Source: Enchytraeus crypticus
Lineage: Eukaryota > Annelida > Clitellata > Enchytraeida > Enchytraeidae
Direction: 5' to 3'
Assembly (NCBI GenBank): GCA_905160935.1
Contig: CAJHZI010000005.1
Span: forward strand, 93,501-157,500
Length of the DNA stretch: 64,000 nt
A program made the translations under genes and the position numbers. The notes under the pieces were generated by a model. The model saw only the letters and a list, made by a program, of their open reading frames with translations. It did not search any database and was not told where the DNA came from. Positions 21,379 through 32,908 of this stretch are shown piece by piece (within the stretch, counting starts at the first letter, position 1; each line of letters starts with the position of its first letter).

Positions 21379-24300
21379 TTAAAATAAGTTTGCATCATAA
21401 ACACCTCTTCTTTGTTGCAGAGAACGTCTTTTATACAGTCCCAAGCCATCCTGTTCCGCTGACCCCACATAGCGCTCGTTAGCCCCTGACTCGATCCCCA
21501 CGCCCCCGCTAGAACCCCACCCGCTCTGGGGGCTTCGTCGTCGATATTGAGGGGGTGTAAATAAGGGGGAGGGAGGTGTGACGTCACTGATGGATTCAGA
21601 AGGGACTCGATTCCTCTCGAGGTTCCTCAGGAGCTCAGCGTAGTGGAGACGAGTGTACCACATCTTGAACCCCTCGTCAGCCGTGCCCAACAGACTGTCC
21701 ATTCTGTAGCTGCTCTTACTGGTCATGTAACAACAATTAGAGCGATACCATCATCCATGACACCGTCGAGCATTAGTGGGACACATCCAAGCAGGTGAAT
21801 ATGTAATAATTAATTTATATATTAACTCTCCAAGGCAAAAGACTAAAGCACAGTTTAGCGTCAGTTTCCAATCTCAAAAGCTTGTCAGTGACGGGGAGAA
21901 CAATGCACTATTGGTCTTCTCGTGGTTCCTGAAGAACCATTCAGGTCCATGGTATATAACGCCGCCACTCTTCTCAGTCTAACGGTTTTCTCTTCATGTC
22001 GACATATTAGTGTAACTTTAAATCATCTAACAATTCCAATACTTACGACCATAAAGAGATATAAATATAATAATTAAAAATTATATCTTCTTATCTCTAT
22101 CTTTCTATAGCCTTAACTTTGAAATACACGATTTCTGAGATAGCTTGTCATTGCATTTTCTTATTGACTATTCCAATTAATTGCTCAAAAATAAATCTAA
22201 GTATCCCAGATCCAATAAGGAATATATAGTTTTCACGATACATTAAGTTAGCACTTACGATCTGATCTGAATGGTTGCAAACTGTAGGAAGGGAATGCAG
22301 ACGAGGAAGGAAATGGCGCCGATCATTGCCAGTATGCCGCACATGTAGCGCACAAATGAGGGCGCCACTGTTTCACCACAACACAATTTATAACACGATC
22401 AACAAAAAGCTAAGGTTAACATCAGTTTCCTAACACGAACGCTATGTCAATGACGGGCGAGCCCAGGTTTTGAACCTCGCACATATTGATCCGCGATCGA
22501 AAACTTAACGACATCGCCACTGGCTCCAGCCACAGAGATTTGAGAACGTTGAACATTTCATAGGAAGAAGCTATGAGGATTGGTGATGATGAAAACGAAT
22601 GGAGGAATGTCGCTGCCCTATGTTCTGTTCAGAACGCAAGGAACTGATGATCACGATGTGTGTATATAATAATATACACACGTGTATATTTGTGACCCAC
22701 TATGTATATACAAGACCCACTCATATTTGGACATGAAGAGGAAAGCGGAACACAGAGAAGAGTGGAGGCGTTATATAACATGGACCTGCCAGTAGGCAGT
22801 GCACTAAGAGAGAGATACATGTATATTTGTGTGTGCGTATTCGTGTGTGCGTATATTTGAATATGGAGAGGCAGAAATATATAAATTTAAATAAATAAAT
22901 TTAAACTTATTATAAGTAACCTGCTTCTTTGAAGACGACGGTAGCAGTAAATCCTACAGGTTTAGGCATCATCTTCAAAGCTTCAGGCCGAATAATGGCA
23001 TATTCAATCCAAGCCAAGCTGGTGCTAGATGTAAATGTCTCAGGGACTACGGTTCCACATGTTTTCGTATGGATAACTCTTTCTCCTTTTTTATTAACCT
23101 CACCGAACTGCACATAGGCGATTTTGCATATTTCGTCTACAGGCGATGGAGGCGGCAAATTCAGAAATCGAAATCGAAACACGATTTTCTGTTTAGGGTT
23201 TCCAGTGAAGACCCATTCGCAGAGAGTTCTGGTGTCATTTTCCTTGAAGTCTATAGCGGAAACATTAATCTGAGACACGTTGCTGATGACCCTACGACAA
23301 TCTGTGTGCAAAACATAAAAATAGCAATATAACACTTCTGACATCATGCTTGGATAATTAAGGGGACAAAAACTCTACTGTTGCACTGTTTTAATAAAGA
23401 GATTATAAAGAACTTACAATCCTTCAATCCTTACATGTACATTTTTATCTCTCTCTCTCTCTCTTTCTACTGTTCTGCCAAACGGCAGGTTAATCGTACA
23501 TATTATAACTATCGAGTCTGCTTCCACGCTCCATATGGAGCACTCCATAGATCAATAAGTTAATCCCTTCACAAAGGTTATGCTTCACCCATACCTTATG
23601 TAGCCAGTAGCTTGGAAAAAATATGGCTTATGAGGTGGTGTCCTGTTGCTTTGTTCAGTCAGGTATGGTTTTGTTTCGTCTCTTACGACACGTGCAGTTG
23701 ACGGTTGGCCTATTCTTCTGTGTCCCGGACAACACAGTAGATTATGATACAGTCTTACTGATTTCTTTATTTCTTGATATAATCTCTCTCTCGCTTTCTC
23801 TCCCTCTTTCTCTCTCTTTTTCTCTCTCTCTCTCTCACTGAAGAATCGACTATATTCTAAACTTCTAACTTTGGTAATAAACAGACCTGTTCGATTCCAG
23901 CCTGGTCCATAGAGCTCCGTCTATTGTAACATATGATAAAACAAGTAGAAATAAATGTTACAAGCATTTAAATCCCTACGTAATGAATTACTGATCCCGA
24001 GCCAAAGCTTCGAGGACTGCATCAGGTAGGAATTTAGACACAGACAAGATTATCTTTATGTGCATTGCATAGATTACAAGTAGTAGTCTACATTATGTAA
24101 TGTAATGTAATGTATAAGAAGGAGTCAATGACCTAGCAAGCAATTCTGGATTGATTTTTACAATGCAATAACGTACATTGATAACTATATACTCGTCTTT
24201 TACTATTAACCAAACGATTAACTGCTATAATATTAGCAGAACAAATATTAGTTACTACAGTCTGAATTAACATGTACTCCAAAACTAAATACTAAGTTAA

Positions 24301-24664
24301 AATCATCATCATTATCTTTCCTTAAATCTCAGTTTATCTAGGGTCGGGAAACGAATAGACCATCTCCAATCCTCTCTGGCCCACAACATGAAATCAGTCA
24401 AACCCCTATTTTTCATGTCCTCTTTAAAAAGCGCATCCCACGTCAGTTAATTGTGGTCTCTCTCTCTGCTCTTGCTTACATCCAGCCATTCCCTCCGAAC
24501 TTTCTTTACTAAGTAAAAGCTAAAACTATATACTACGTTAAAATTAACAAAATAAATTTGGTGATACTTACAGAAACCAATCGTAAGGGTGTCTCACTAA
24601 GGCTCATGTCAGTGGACAGAATAACAACATGCAGGGCTGCCCATAATGTTATTAGGCGCCACAT
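21379..24664 (-). CDS. CUB-domain single-pass membrane protein, 5' exons
   Basis: Exon 1 starts at 24664 with a signal peptide (MWRLITLWAALHVVILS). It ends at 24598 (TTA|GTGAGA, phase 1, fits exon 2) or at 24572 (TCT|GTAAGT, a stronger site but phase 0). Exon 2, 23301-22921, is a CUB-like domain starting at DCRR: its four Cys fall as two pairs about 26 and 20 residues apart, with CEWVF and a CGTVVPETF loop. CUB domains mediate extracellular protein contacts. Exon 3, 22367-22259, is joined in phase (KEA-V-APSF) and encodes a transmembrane helix, MCGILAMIGAISFLVCIPFL. Exon 4 starts at 21718 (phase 2) with a cytoplasmic KSSYRMDSLLGTADEGF segment rich in Arg, Ser and Pro. It may end at the TAA 21379-21381 or splice out to the exons at 17041-19933. 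It is a type I plasma-membrane protein in outline, loosely like invertebrate CUB adaptors; the orthologue is not identified. Confidence 0.75.
21941..22052 (+). repeat. Dispersed repeat family A (5'-truncated)
   Basis: CAGGTCCATGGTATATAACG, CCGCCACTCTTCTC, TCTTCATGTCGACATATTAG and AAATCATCTAAC match the copy at 16520-16615. Confidence 0.7.
22405..22535 (-). mobile_element. tRNA-derived SINE, family 1
   Basis: The reverse strand carries GGCTGGAGCCAGTGGCGATG, a degenerate B-box (GGTTCAAAACC) and GCCCGTCATTGACAT, then the GAAACTGATGTTAACC tail. It lies directly upstream of the transmembrane exon, in its intron. Confidence 0.8.
22700..22830 (-). repeat. Dispersed repeat family A
   Basis: Reverse strand: CTCTCTCTTAGTGCACTGCC, TACTGGCAGGTCCATG, ATAACGCCTCCACTCTTCTC and CATGTCCAAATATGAGTGGG. 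A well-kept copy. Confidence 0.8.
23448..23735 (+). repeat. Family B repeat followed by family D/C end pieces
   Basis: CTCTCTCTCTCTTTCTACTG, TTCTGCCAAACGGCAGGTTA and GAGCACTCCATAG form a family B copy to ~23560. 23575-23650 is an inverted family D piece (ATGGCTTATGAGGTGGTGTC). 23660-23730 has the TCTTACGACACGTGCAGTTG..CCCGGACAACACAG end of family C. These look like nested insertions in intron 1 of the CUB gene. Confidence 0.55.
24303..24505 (+). repeat. Dispersed repeat family C (5' part)
   Basis: ATCATCATCATTATCTTTCC, TTAAATCTCAGTTTATCTAG and GGGTCGGGAAACGAATAGAC match the starts of copies at 35640 and 44603; then it diverges. Confidence 0.65.
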
Positions 24665-24833
24665 GTTAGCCTAAATGTACGGTATGTAGGCCTACGTATA
24701 AACTTATGAGTCTTGCTATCATTTCAGCCAATCTTTAATTTATATAATTATTAATTTTCTAAATTAAGACTATAAGGCAGCCAACGTGAGAACCTCATTG
24801 AGGACTTTCTGTCCGCAGGGACGCGAGCCTCAG

Positions 24834-24838
24834 CCAAT
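24834..24838. promoter_or_regulatory. CCAAT box, possible promoter of the CUB gene
   Basis: CAGCCAATGAG lies about 170 bp upstream of the minus-strand start codon at 24664, in locally GC-richer DNA. This is position-based inference only. Confidence 0.3.
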
Positions 24839-24989
24839 GAGAAGCGAGTAACATTTGTGTGATTATAGAGCAACTTAGAGTTGGATAGGAGGAGAAGCGG
24901 TGGTTTTAAATTTAGGGAAGTTCAAAATAGTGAGACCTTACACAGTCTTCGTGTTTCGAAATAGTTCTTTTGAATTCGTGTTTGAAGCT

Positions 24990-25025
<36 letters not shown>
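24990..25025. repeat. (GA)n microsatellite
   Basis: A near-pure GA run. A second, longer one is at 26196-26245. Confidence 0.95.
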
Positions 25026-25030
<5 letters not shown>

Positions 25031-25751
25031 AAATTGAATGATAGAGATGGAAATAAAGAAAGACGAGAGAGAAAGAGGATACGCAGACTTTGATTTCTAA
25101 TTTTTGCTCGTCTACGCTAGACTGGTTTCATATTGCTCGTTGTTATCCTGGACTATAGTGACGCTGATAAAATTTTCACTAAACTTTAAAACTAAACTTT
25201 TTAAACTTTTCAAACTTTTCTGTTAACTTCTAGCTTTAGCTTCTAATTTTAACTTTTTTAATTGTTTAAACTTTTCATTTGACGCCGTTTTAAGCCAAAT
25301 GAAAGGTAAAGTCATCAGTCGTCGTAAAGAGCGTTGACTCAATTTAGAGTATTAAACCATGTTTATGGACTATCTAAATTTCAAGGAATGGAAGGGTATC
25401 CCAGACTCACTTGTGATAACCTGTGAAATAATTAGTCTGTCGAACTAACGCTGAGGTTCAAAGGAAGCAGTGCGCGCATGCAGGTTAAAATGCCACAATG
25501 TCTATGCTTACCCTTCGTATAGTGGCATGATCAGCCGGTGTCCGACATAGGCAATCCTGTTACTAAGAATTACACGTACACACATGTATACTTCAACGAA
25601 TCTTAGTTATCCACATTCAACTTTTGCTCTGGTTCATCTGTCACAGCTCGTTCATTCGTTTATCTTTCGCAACTCACCGGCTTCTCATGATAACTGCCCG
25701 ACGAGATTTCTATACACATATACAATAAATAAAGCTAAAAAGCTGTAAAGC

Positions 25752-25872
25752 TAAGTTTAACGTCTATTTCCATATCACAATGGATACTGTTAGAAACGGC
25801 CTGGCTAGGATTCGAATCGAGGGCCTCCTGCTTCTGAAGTACGGAAGCAAGCATAATATCTCTTGGGCAATC
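25752..25872 (-). mobile_element. tRNA-derived SINE, family 3
   Basis: Reverse strand: B-box-like GATTCGAATCC variant and GCGG..TATCCATTGTGATATGG, then GAAATAGACGTTAAACTTAG. It is a diverged copy of the element at 27248-27375. Confidence 0.7.
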
Positions 25873-26197
25873 CAATCAGTGCAATATGAACTAGTGTCGA
25901 TTTTCATAGACAATTAAGTAAGAAGGGGGCTTTTCTTTCCTAATTTTAATAATTTATCCGTTCTGATCTGACAGAGGTCGTCTTTAATACTCTCTGTTAA
26001 ATGTGTTAGGTGTCGTCTTTATCTTATGTGATGACGTATTTCTGATGATGTACATGTACTTGGGGGTCGTTTTTAAAGTACCATTCTATTATATTATACT
26101 GTATATGTAAAATATCGTTTTGATGCGCTTGTCAGAGGGAATCCTAAACAATTTCTTCAATTCTTGTCGGACTCTCTGAGTTGAGAAATTGAGAGAG

Positions 26198-26247
<50 letters not shown>

Positions 26248-26451
26248 ACTGATAAACAATGGCGATTATGTAGACGGGTCGATTCCATCAAGATAACTTC
26301 AAGTCAATTTCTTTAGTCAACCTCGACATTAATGAAGTCCAATAGGTATGTAAAGTCTAGGCCAGTAATAAATAGATTAATAATAAGAAAATAAAATTAA
26401 AGTTAATAACGTTTAATAATTAATTAATTATTAGTTATAATTAATTATTAT

Positions 26452-26795
26452 TAATCTGAATAAAGCGGGAGCACATTTTTAATAAGTTTTCCTAAACGTT
26501 TGTCATAACTAAAGCACATCTAATGGCTGCAAGATGACGAGTAGTATGAGTTAATATTATTAGCTAATACTATTAGCTAATAATATTAGCTAATAGTATT
26601 GAGTATTGAGTATCGAGTAGTATGAGCTAATAATATTAGTTAATACTATTAGCTAATAATATTAGCTAATAGTATTGAGTACTGAGTATCGAGTAGTATA
26701 AGCTAATAATATTAGCTAATACTATTAGCTAATAATATTAGCTAATAATATTAGCTAATAATATTAGCTAATAGTATTGAGTCTCTATATTGAGT
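26452..26795. repeat. Dispersed repeat with an AT foldback array
   Basis: 26452-26550 is almost identical to 29967-30065, from AATCTGAATAAAGCGGGAGC to GCAAGATGACGAGTAGTATG. In both copies it is followed by repeats of TTAGCTAATA and its complement, which can fold into cruciforms. Here the array is extended and punctuated by TATTGAGTA units. Confidence 0.8.
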
Positions 26796-26833
26796 ATCTA
26801 TGATTGAGTATCTATATTGAGTAGATCTACATT

Positions 26834-26890
26834 CTCTCTCAGTGTTCTGCCAAGTGGCAAGTTCAATGTACATATTCCTTCTTTCTGCGT
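26834..26890 (+). repeat. Dispersed repeat family B
   Basis: CTCTCTCAGTGTTCTGCCAA, GTGGCAAGTTCAATG and TACATATTCC. A short, clear copy of the family core. Confidence 0.7.
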
Positions 26891-27247
26891 GCCGGACATA
26901 CGATCTACATAATAGTCAAAATTAATTCTATTACTACCAGACTGCATAAGTCTGTGTCGAGATCTTTGCTAGTAGTCTGTTTGATATGCCGGTTGTATTT
27001 ATGTAGTCGTAGAGAGTTAACAACTCCTTGTTAATAGTTTTCTGTTCTTTACTAGTCAATATTTATATTCGTATAAAGATCAAGAATAAAAACAGAAATG
27101 GCCGACAGCTTATATTATTCTCCTTTAGTAATTCATTTACACAAAAGTTTCAACATCATAAATGTAAACTGTACCAACAAACAACTTACTCTTGACTCAA
27201 ACTCTTCTTTATAATAGGGCCTAAACCTTACGGGATATTTATAAAAC

Positions 27248-27375
27248 TATAAAGCCAAATTTAACGTCTGTTTCCATATCACAATGAATACCGCTCGAAG
27301 CGGACCTGTCGGGATTCGAACCGATCGCCTTCTGCTTCTCAGGCAAGTATACTATCCATTCCGCCATCCTACAGG
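27248..27375 (-). mobile_element. tRNA-derived SINE, family 3 (best copy)
   Basis: Reverse strand: CCTGTAGGATGGCGGAATGG, with an A-box-like TGGCGGAATGG, a TTGCCTGAGAAGCAGAAGGC middle and a perfect B-box GGTTCGAATCC. This head looks like a tRNA. The tail ATATGGAAACAGACGTTAAA matches the LINE 3' ends. It is not a real tRNA: acceptor-stem pairing is poor and the body continues past it. Confidence 0.85.
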
Positions 27376-27969
27376 TAATGGTACCAGTAAAATGGTATCA
27401 AATTAATTTAAAATTAATTTTTACAATTAATAAAGCAGAGCAATTTCCAATCTCAACATGATCAGATACTCGTGGGTAACTTTAGAAACAATTATTAAAA
27501 CATGATCAGACTTTTACAATATTGGCAATCCATAATCAAAAGCCTCTATCGTTTTCAAGGGTAACTTTAGAAACGAATCAACATTTAAGGCACATAAAGC
27601 GCTCATGGCGTAATGCAATAAACAAAATGAAAGGTCTTAACATTGCGCTCTCTTGTCTTTATAAAATTGAATATATTTGAGCAAATGGGTAACTTTGCAG
27701 AGTAATCAAGCAGTTTTGAGCTCCTTGCAAGAACTACCTGGGTATTTTTTATGATTGGCATCAATGAAATAGGAAATAAAAAATATTACATAACTCTTTA
27801 TATAGGCCAGTAATACATAAAATACAAAAAATCTTTGATTAACTGTGAAGTCAATATCCAGTAATAAATGAAATGAATTAATCAGATAAAGAATAACTAA
27901 ATTAATCAATTAGGCCTATTTAACTCGTTCAAGTGCTTCTTCAATAAGTATAGAGTGTTCTTAAAACAT

Positions 27970-27998
27970 ATATATATATATACGTGTACATGTATATA

Positions 27999-28042
<44 letters not shown>
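27970..28042. repeat. (AT)n microsatellite
   Basis: Long TA runs; the overlapping open frame is Ile/Tyr-only. Confidence 0.9.
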
Positions 28043-28044
<2 letters not shown>

Positions 28045-29051
28045 ACTAAAAATATATCTTTATTTCTTTTCGTTACGAACAATTCAGATCCCTCAAAAGA
28101 TAACATTAGACGTAATCTAGTACGCCTACGTAAAGTTAGCGATTAGAAGTTAATCATTTCACTGTTGAACAAATAGAAATTAAGATCAAATATCAATAAT
28201 TACCTACGACAACTCGTTACAGCAACACTAGCATATAATATAGAAGACATTGCAGATTAAGCTTTTCGTAATATCTAAGGTATATATGAAAATTTCAAAC
28301 ATTACTCCTAAGAGATCGGGAAAACTATAAACAAAATTACTCAAAAAGAATATCAACAATAGCAAAATATCGGCAACGATTCAACTGCAATGATACGAAC
28401 TGGAAAAATTAGCGATGAATGAGCACATCTCAAGCATGTGATTGATTTAGGTTCTTTCAGCAAGAGATTTGTAAAGTCTATTCTTCAGAGTTAGTTCTCT
28501 TTTAGGCAAATATCATTGGTTTTATTACGTTCCAGCTTAAATATTTATTTAAAATCGTGCAGAACGAAATTCAGGATTTCAGCAGTACATAGGCGTTTTC
28601 AACTTGCAAGTGCTTATAACATTTCTATAAATCTTTATCTTTTTTACAGCATTTTTACACCAGTTTTTATAAATAGCAGGAAGGCTACAGAAATACGATA
28701 TAATGCCGTTTCTAAAGTTTCCTAATATCAAATGCTGAAATAAACAATAATAGAGCATGCCACGCCGATCGCAGCTCCTACAGGGCAAGAAAACCAGCCA
28801 AATACTTACTATTAACCATAATACAACATATACTACCCCCCCCCCCCTCTCCTTGCGGCTAAACCTCTGCCACTGATAGACACAATGTACATATTCCTAC
28901 TTATATGATCACAAACGAGAGCTCAATTAATCGACAAGTTTGCCTTACAACAAAATTTATGCCTCAATCAAACTTACATGTAGATGTAGCCTTTAACTTA
29001 CATGTAGATGTAGCCTTTAACTGGGAAATAACAAGATTGGTAGCATCGCAG

Positions 29052-29327
29052 AGACTTCATCAGCTGTACTACAGACAGACTTACTCAGCTGTACTACAGA
29101 CAGACTTACTCAGCTGTTCTATAGACAGACTTACTCAGCTGTTCTACAGACAGACTTACTCAGCTCTTCTACAGACAGACTTACTCAGCTGTTCTACAGG
29201 CAGACTTACTCAGCTGTTCTACAGACAGACTTACTCAGCTGTTCTACAGATAGACTTACTCAGCTGTTCCACAGACAGACTTACTCAGCTGTTCTACAGA
29301 CAGACTTACTCAGCTGTCCTACAGTCT
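29052..29327. repeat. 25-bp tandem array, ten units
   Basis: The unit is CAGACTTACTCAGCTGTTCT plus ACAGA, with few substitutions. Because 25 is not a multiple of 3 and no stop occurs in the unit, the plus strand is open through the array and gives a 25-residue periodic product. I do not regard it as a gene. Confidence 0.95.
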
Positions 29328-29966
29328 TCAGCTGACCTCAGTCAACACTTATTCATATATTGGTTTATTCTGCCTTGATCTCACTGGTAAAATTCACTCA
29401 AATATAGCAAAACCGGTTACACTAATTATCCATTATTATTAGTTTTATTATTATTACTATTATTATTTAGCAAGATTTCTGAAATCACAACTTTCAGCAG
29501 TGCAGGAAACCACGACCACACAACATCATAACGCCTAATCTACTGAATAATTACAAAACAATATCAAAATAAATAAAACAGTTACAACACACTGTAGACT
29601 TCAATGGCAAAACTAAATTAAAATCTTGGCATATACAATTACACATCTACCTTACAACCTCGACAATTAGTACCGAACCAACATTTTGTTCATTTATATC
29701 TGCACAGGATTTTAAATATCAAAATTATTAAATAAATAACATCTAGAAAAATAAAAATAAACCACACGTCCACCCATAACCTCCACAATTAACATCTATT
29801 GAATGATAGAACGTAATACTCTTCCTACTCATGACACGGAAAGCATATCAAAGCATTAGAAATATTATTTCAAAAAAACCTATGCAGTACGTACACAGAA
29901 TTGTATCAATACACAATTAAGAATCTAGAATAAATGCAAATACAATTCGAATTGATAAACAACTTT

Positions 29967-30110
29967 AATCTGAATAAAGCGGGAGCACATTTTTAATAAG
30001 TTTTCCTAAACGTTTGTCATAACTAAAGCACATCTAATGGCTGCAAGATGACGAGTAGTATGAGCTAATAATATTAGCTAATACTATTAGCTAATATTAT
30101 TAGCTAGCAT
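29967..30110. repeat. Second copy of the AT-foldback repeat
   Basis: About 100 bp nearly identical to 26452-26550, followed by a short TTAGCTAATA foldback array. Confidence 0.85.
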
Positions 30111-32341
30111 CAATTATACTTTGGCTTTTACAAGGAAAACAGGCACAGGGAACAGAAAATGCTACAAATATTTGTGCACAAGTCTAATACAATATTTAAA
30201 AAAAATTAAAAATGATACCGCTAAACTTATACCTAACAGCAAGATACATTTAGTAGACAGAAAACTATACTATAACTTTAAACGAACCTAACTGAACTAC
30301 TCGTGATTATGTTATTTTCAATTATTCACTAATAGAGCCTAAGCGTCAGATATCAGACATATACAGCAAAATATAAATCAGTAACAAATCCAGATATGAT
30401 GACGATTAAAAGGCAGCTTTGACAAAGAAGTAAGTAGATGTGAGTATGCAAGAATATATAGGTAAGTGTATGGTAGGCTGTCACTGATCTGTACCATGAA
30501 CACACACAATGTCAAGGAGGAATAACAATTAAATCTGATTAACATATACGGTCTATACATGCAAATGACAAAAACAATGAATGAAAGTAAAGCATAAAAA
30601 TATAAACACACTATATTTACAACACTTATATTGTACATAATCAGTTTCTTTAAACGACTGTGCAATGATGATTATGCATTATCATTGTAAGGCATGATGA
30701 TGGATATTAGTGTGAAATGATATCTAAGTTTAATATGGTTCTGTGACTAATAGAGTATGAAGAATGACGCACTGAACATACCACCGTATATTAATATTTG
30801 TAAACTAATGCCAATAAACTAGAATTGCGAAGATACTAAATGTATAGGTAGGTTATCGTAAGTAGTTGTAACGTGTTTAGCGTCAAGGTCAGAAGCACAA
30901 GGCTTCTCTTCCAGCCGCCTATATGCACACGAGCTACCGTCACAAATATTAAATTACTGAACTCAGACGTAATTAAATAGTAGTACCATTTGTTTCAAAG
31001 ATGACAATATACTACATTTATAGTCTACATAACATAGTATATAATCTGATATTCCGTAAATAAAAATCAAAAGTTAAAATGTGTTTGCACGATTGCATCG
31101 CTACAAAGGCAACAAGTGGGAGAGTTTTAACTATAAACTATACAGTTAACATATATATTTACAATATACCATAAACATCACTAATTAATTATATTATTTC
31201 ATGGAAACACACAGTAAATACCATTTGTTTTACATATGATGTCATGTAAATGTATAAAAGGAAAATAGCAACACTAATACTTGAAATACTTATAACATTA
31301 CTAATGCATAGGAGCGGGACAGAAAATTTATTCACACATTAGATAATAATTACATATATAATAAACGTCAAGTTCGAAATTATGCTATAATATTTGGGTA
31401 ATTTTTGTATGCTATTGCAGTATATTGCTATCATCATCACCATCAACATAACCATGGGTTAGAAGCTAGAATTAGTCACACACCTGCTACTAAACAAGTT
31501 ACAGAAATTTCAGCCTGAGACTCTTTTTTGTGCTTTAAGGTATTTTATGGCATGAAAGTAGTCTCTTTATTTAACTGGTGAACTTTGCTACTGCATTGTG
31601 ATTTTAAAAGACTCTAGGGGATTTAATTTATATTTAGCTTTCGTTAGTCATTTAAATTCATACCACGTTAGTTTATTAGCAGTCTCTTGTTTCATAAAAC
31701 TTTCTTAACATTCACACCAGAGATATTGACTCTAGCGCATCTAACATTGTGACATATATTGCGAAGACCATTGTAGCAATCCAGTAATATTCTACCTTAC
31801 ACTAATATTTAAAAAATCAAGGCCAACGAAGCTTAATATTTTGATAGTATAGTCACGGGAATGGTTATCTTCTTAATAAGTTTAATATTAAATTTAAACA
31901 AAGGATAACAAATAATTTGATATTATAAGTTAGCTGTAAACGATTCAAGTAATCTTCTGTGCCAAACAAACCTCTTACAAACATTCCACATGAAATAAGT
32001 TTCCTGAAAATGTAACGTCTTTAATGATGTATAATCTATTAAACACAATTTGCAAGCTACATCTTGCTTAATGATGCAACATTAAGCACCAAATGATCTA
32101 GCAATAGAACTCGTTTAAAGACATTAATTTACTACATAACCTATGTTCTTATTAAGTTACTTGATTTTTATGGTATATTATATAGAATGTTTAAAATTTA
32201 TTCTAGTAACTTCCCTTAATTGAAAGGGGTCATTATAGATTTCAGTTAAATATAAAAAACAAGCACTAATGAAATTATTGATAATAAAACAATTGATCAA
32301 CAATAAATCAAAAGGACAATAATGAAACAAATAATAATAAT

Positions 32342-32402
32342 AATAATAATAAATTTTTAACGTCTGTTTCCTCATCCAAGGCTGATGTCAGCGACGCTTC
32401 AT
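32342..32402 (-). mobile_element. CR1/L2-type LINE 3' tail
   Basis: Reverse strand: GTCGCTGACATCAGCCTTGG, ATGAGGAAACAGACGTTAAA, then (TTA)n. It has the same 3' end as the LINE fragments at 50523 and 51060. Confidence 0.7.
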
Positions 32403-32908
32403 TATTAAAATGATTAATAATGAAACTACTATCAATAATAAAACTGACGATTTATAGTAAACAAATGATTAATAATGAAACTAATAAAATAATAATAAAA
32501 TAATTAATAATCAAACTCTATTAATAATGAAACTAATGAAACAAATGATTAACAAAAGAGGGCTCAACAATGAAACAATTTGATTAATAAATATAATGAG
32601 ACAAATGATCAATAATGAAACAAATAATTATAACTGAAACTAATCACCAGGGAACAAATGAACAGTTCTACAACGAATGATCAATAGTGAACTGAATGGA
32701 AGGGGCCAGACAGAGTAGCAAGTTCTAGAAGTCTACATAATCATCATACTCAACAATATCGAGGAATGCATAAGAGTGGGATTGCTTCATTATGCTAACA
32801 TATTTTTGATTTGGAATGATTTCATTGATATATAAAAATAAGTAGAATGTTCGGAAGTAAGTTCTAAAGTATTTCACAAAATAAAATATAGTAAACAACG
32901 ATTAATTA

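Larger units (their letters stand above)
24860..32908. other. 8-kb intergenic stretch, no gene seen
   Basis: This lies between the 5' end of the CUB gene and the 3' end of GALNT. It holds SINEs, microsatellites, a duplicated AT-foldback repeat, a 25-bp tandem array and a LINE tail. The longest open frames are short, low-complexity and without domains. 30.1-32.3 kb in particular is AT-rich with nothing recognisable. Confidence 0.6.

Noticed and set aside
27248..27375. Candidate tRNA gene on the minus strand
   Set aside because: Good A and B boxes, but acceptor and anticodon arms do not pair well and a SINE body with LINE-like tail follows.
28905..29378. 157-residue open frame
   Set aside because: Explained by the stop-free 25-bp tandem array; no start context or domain.
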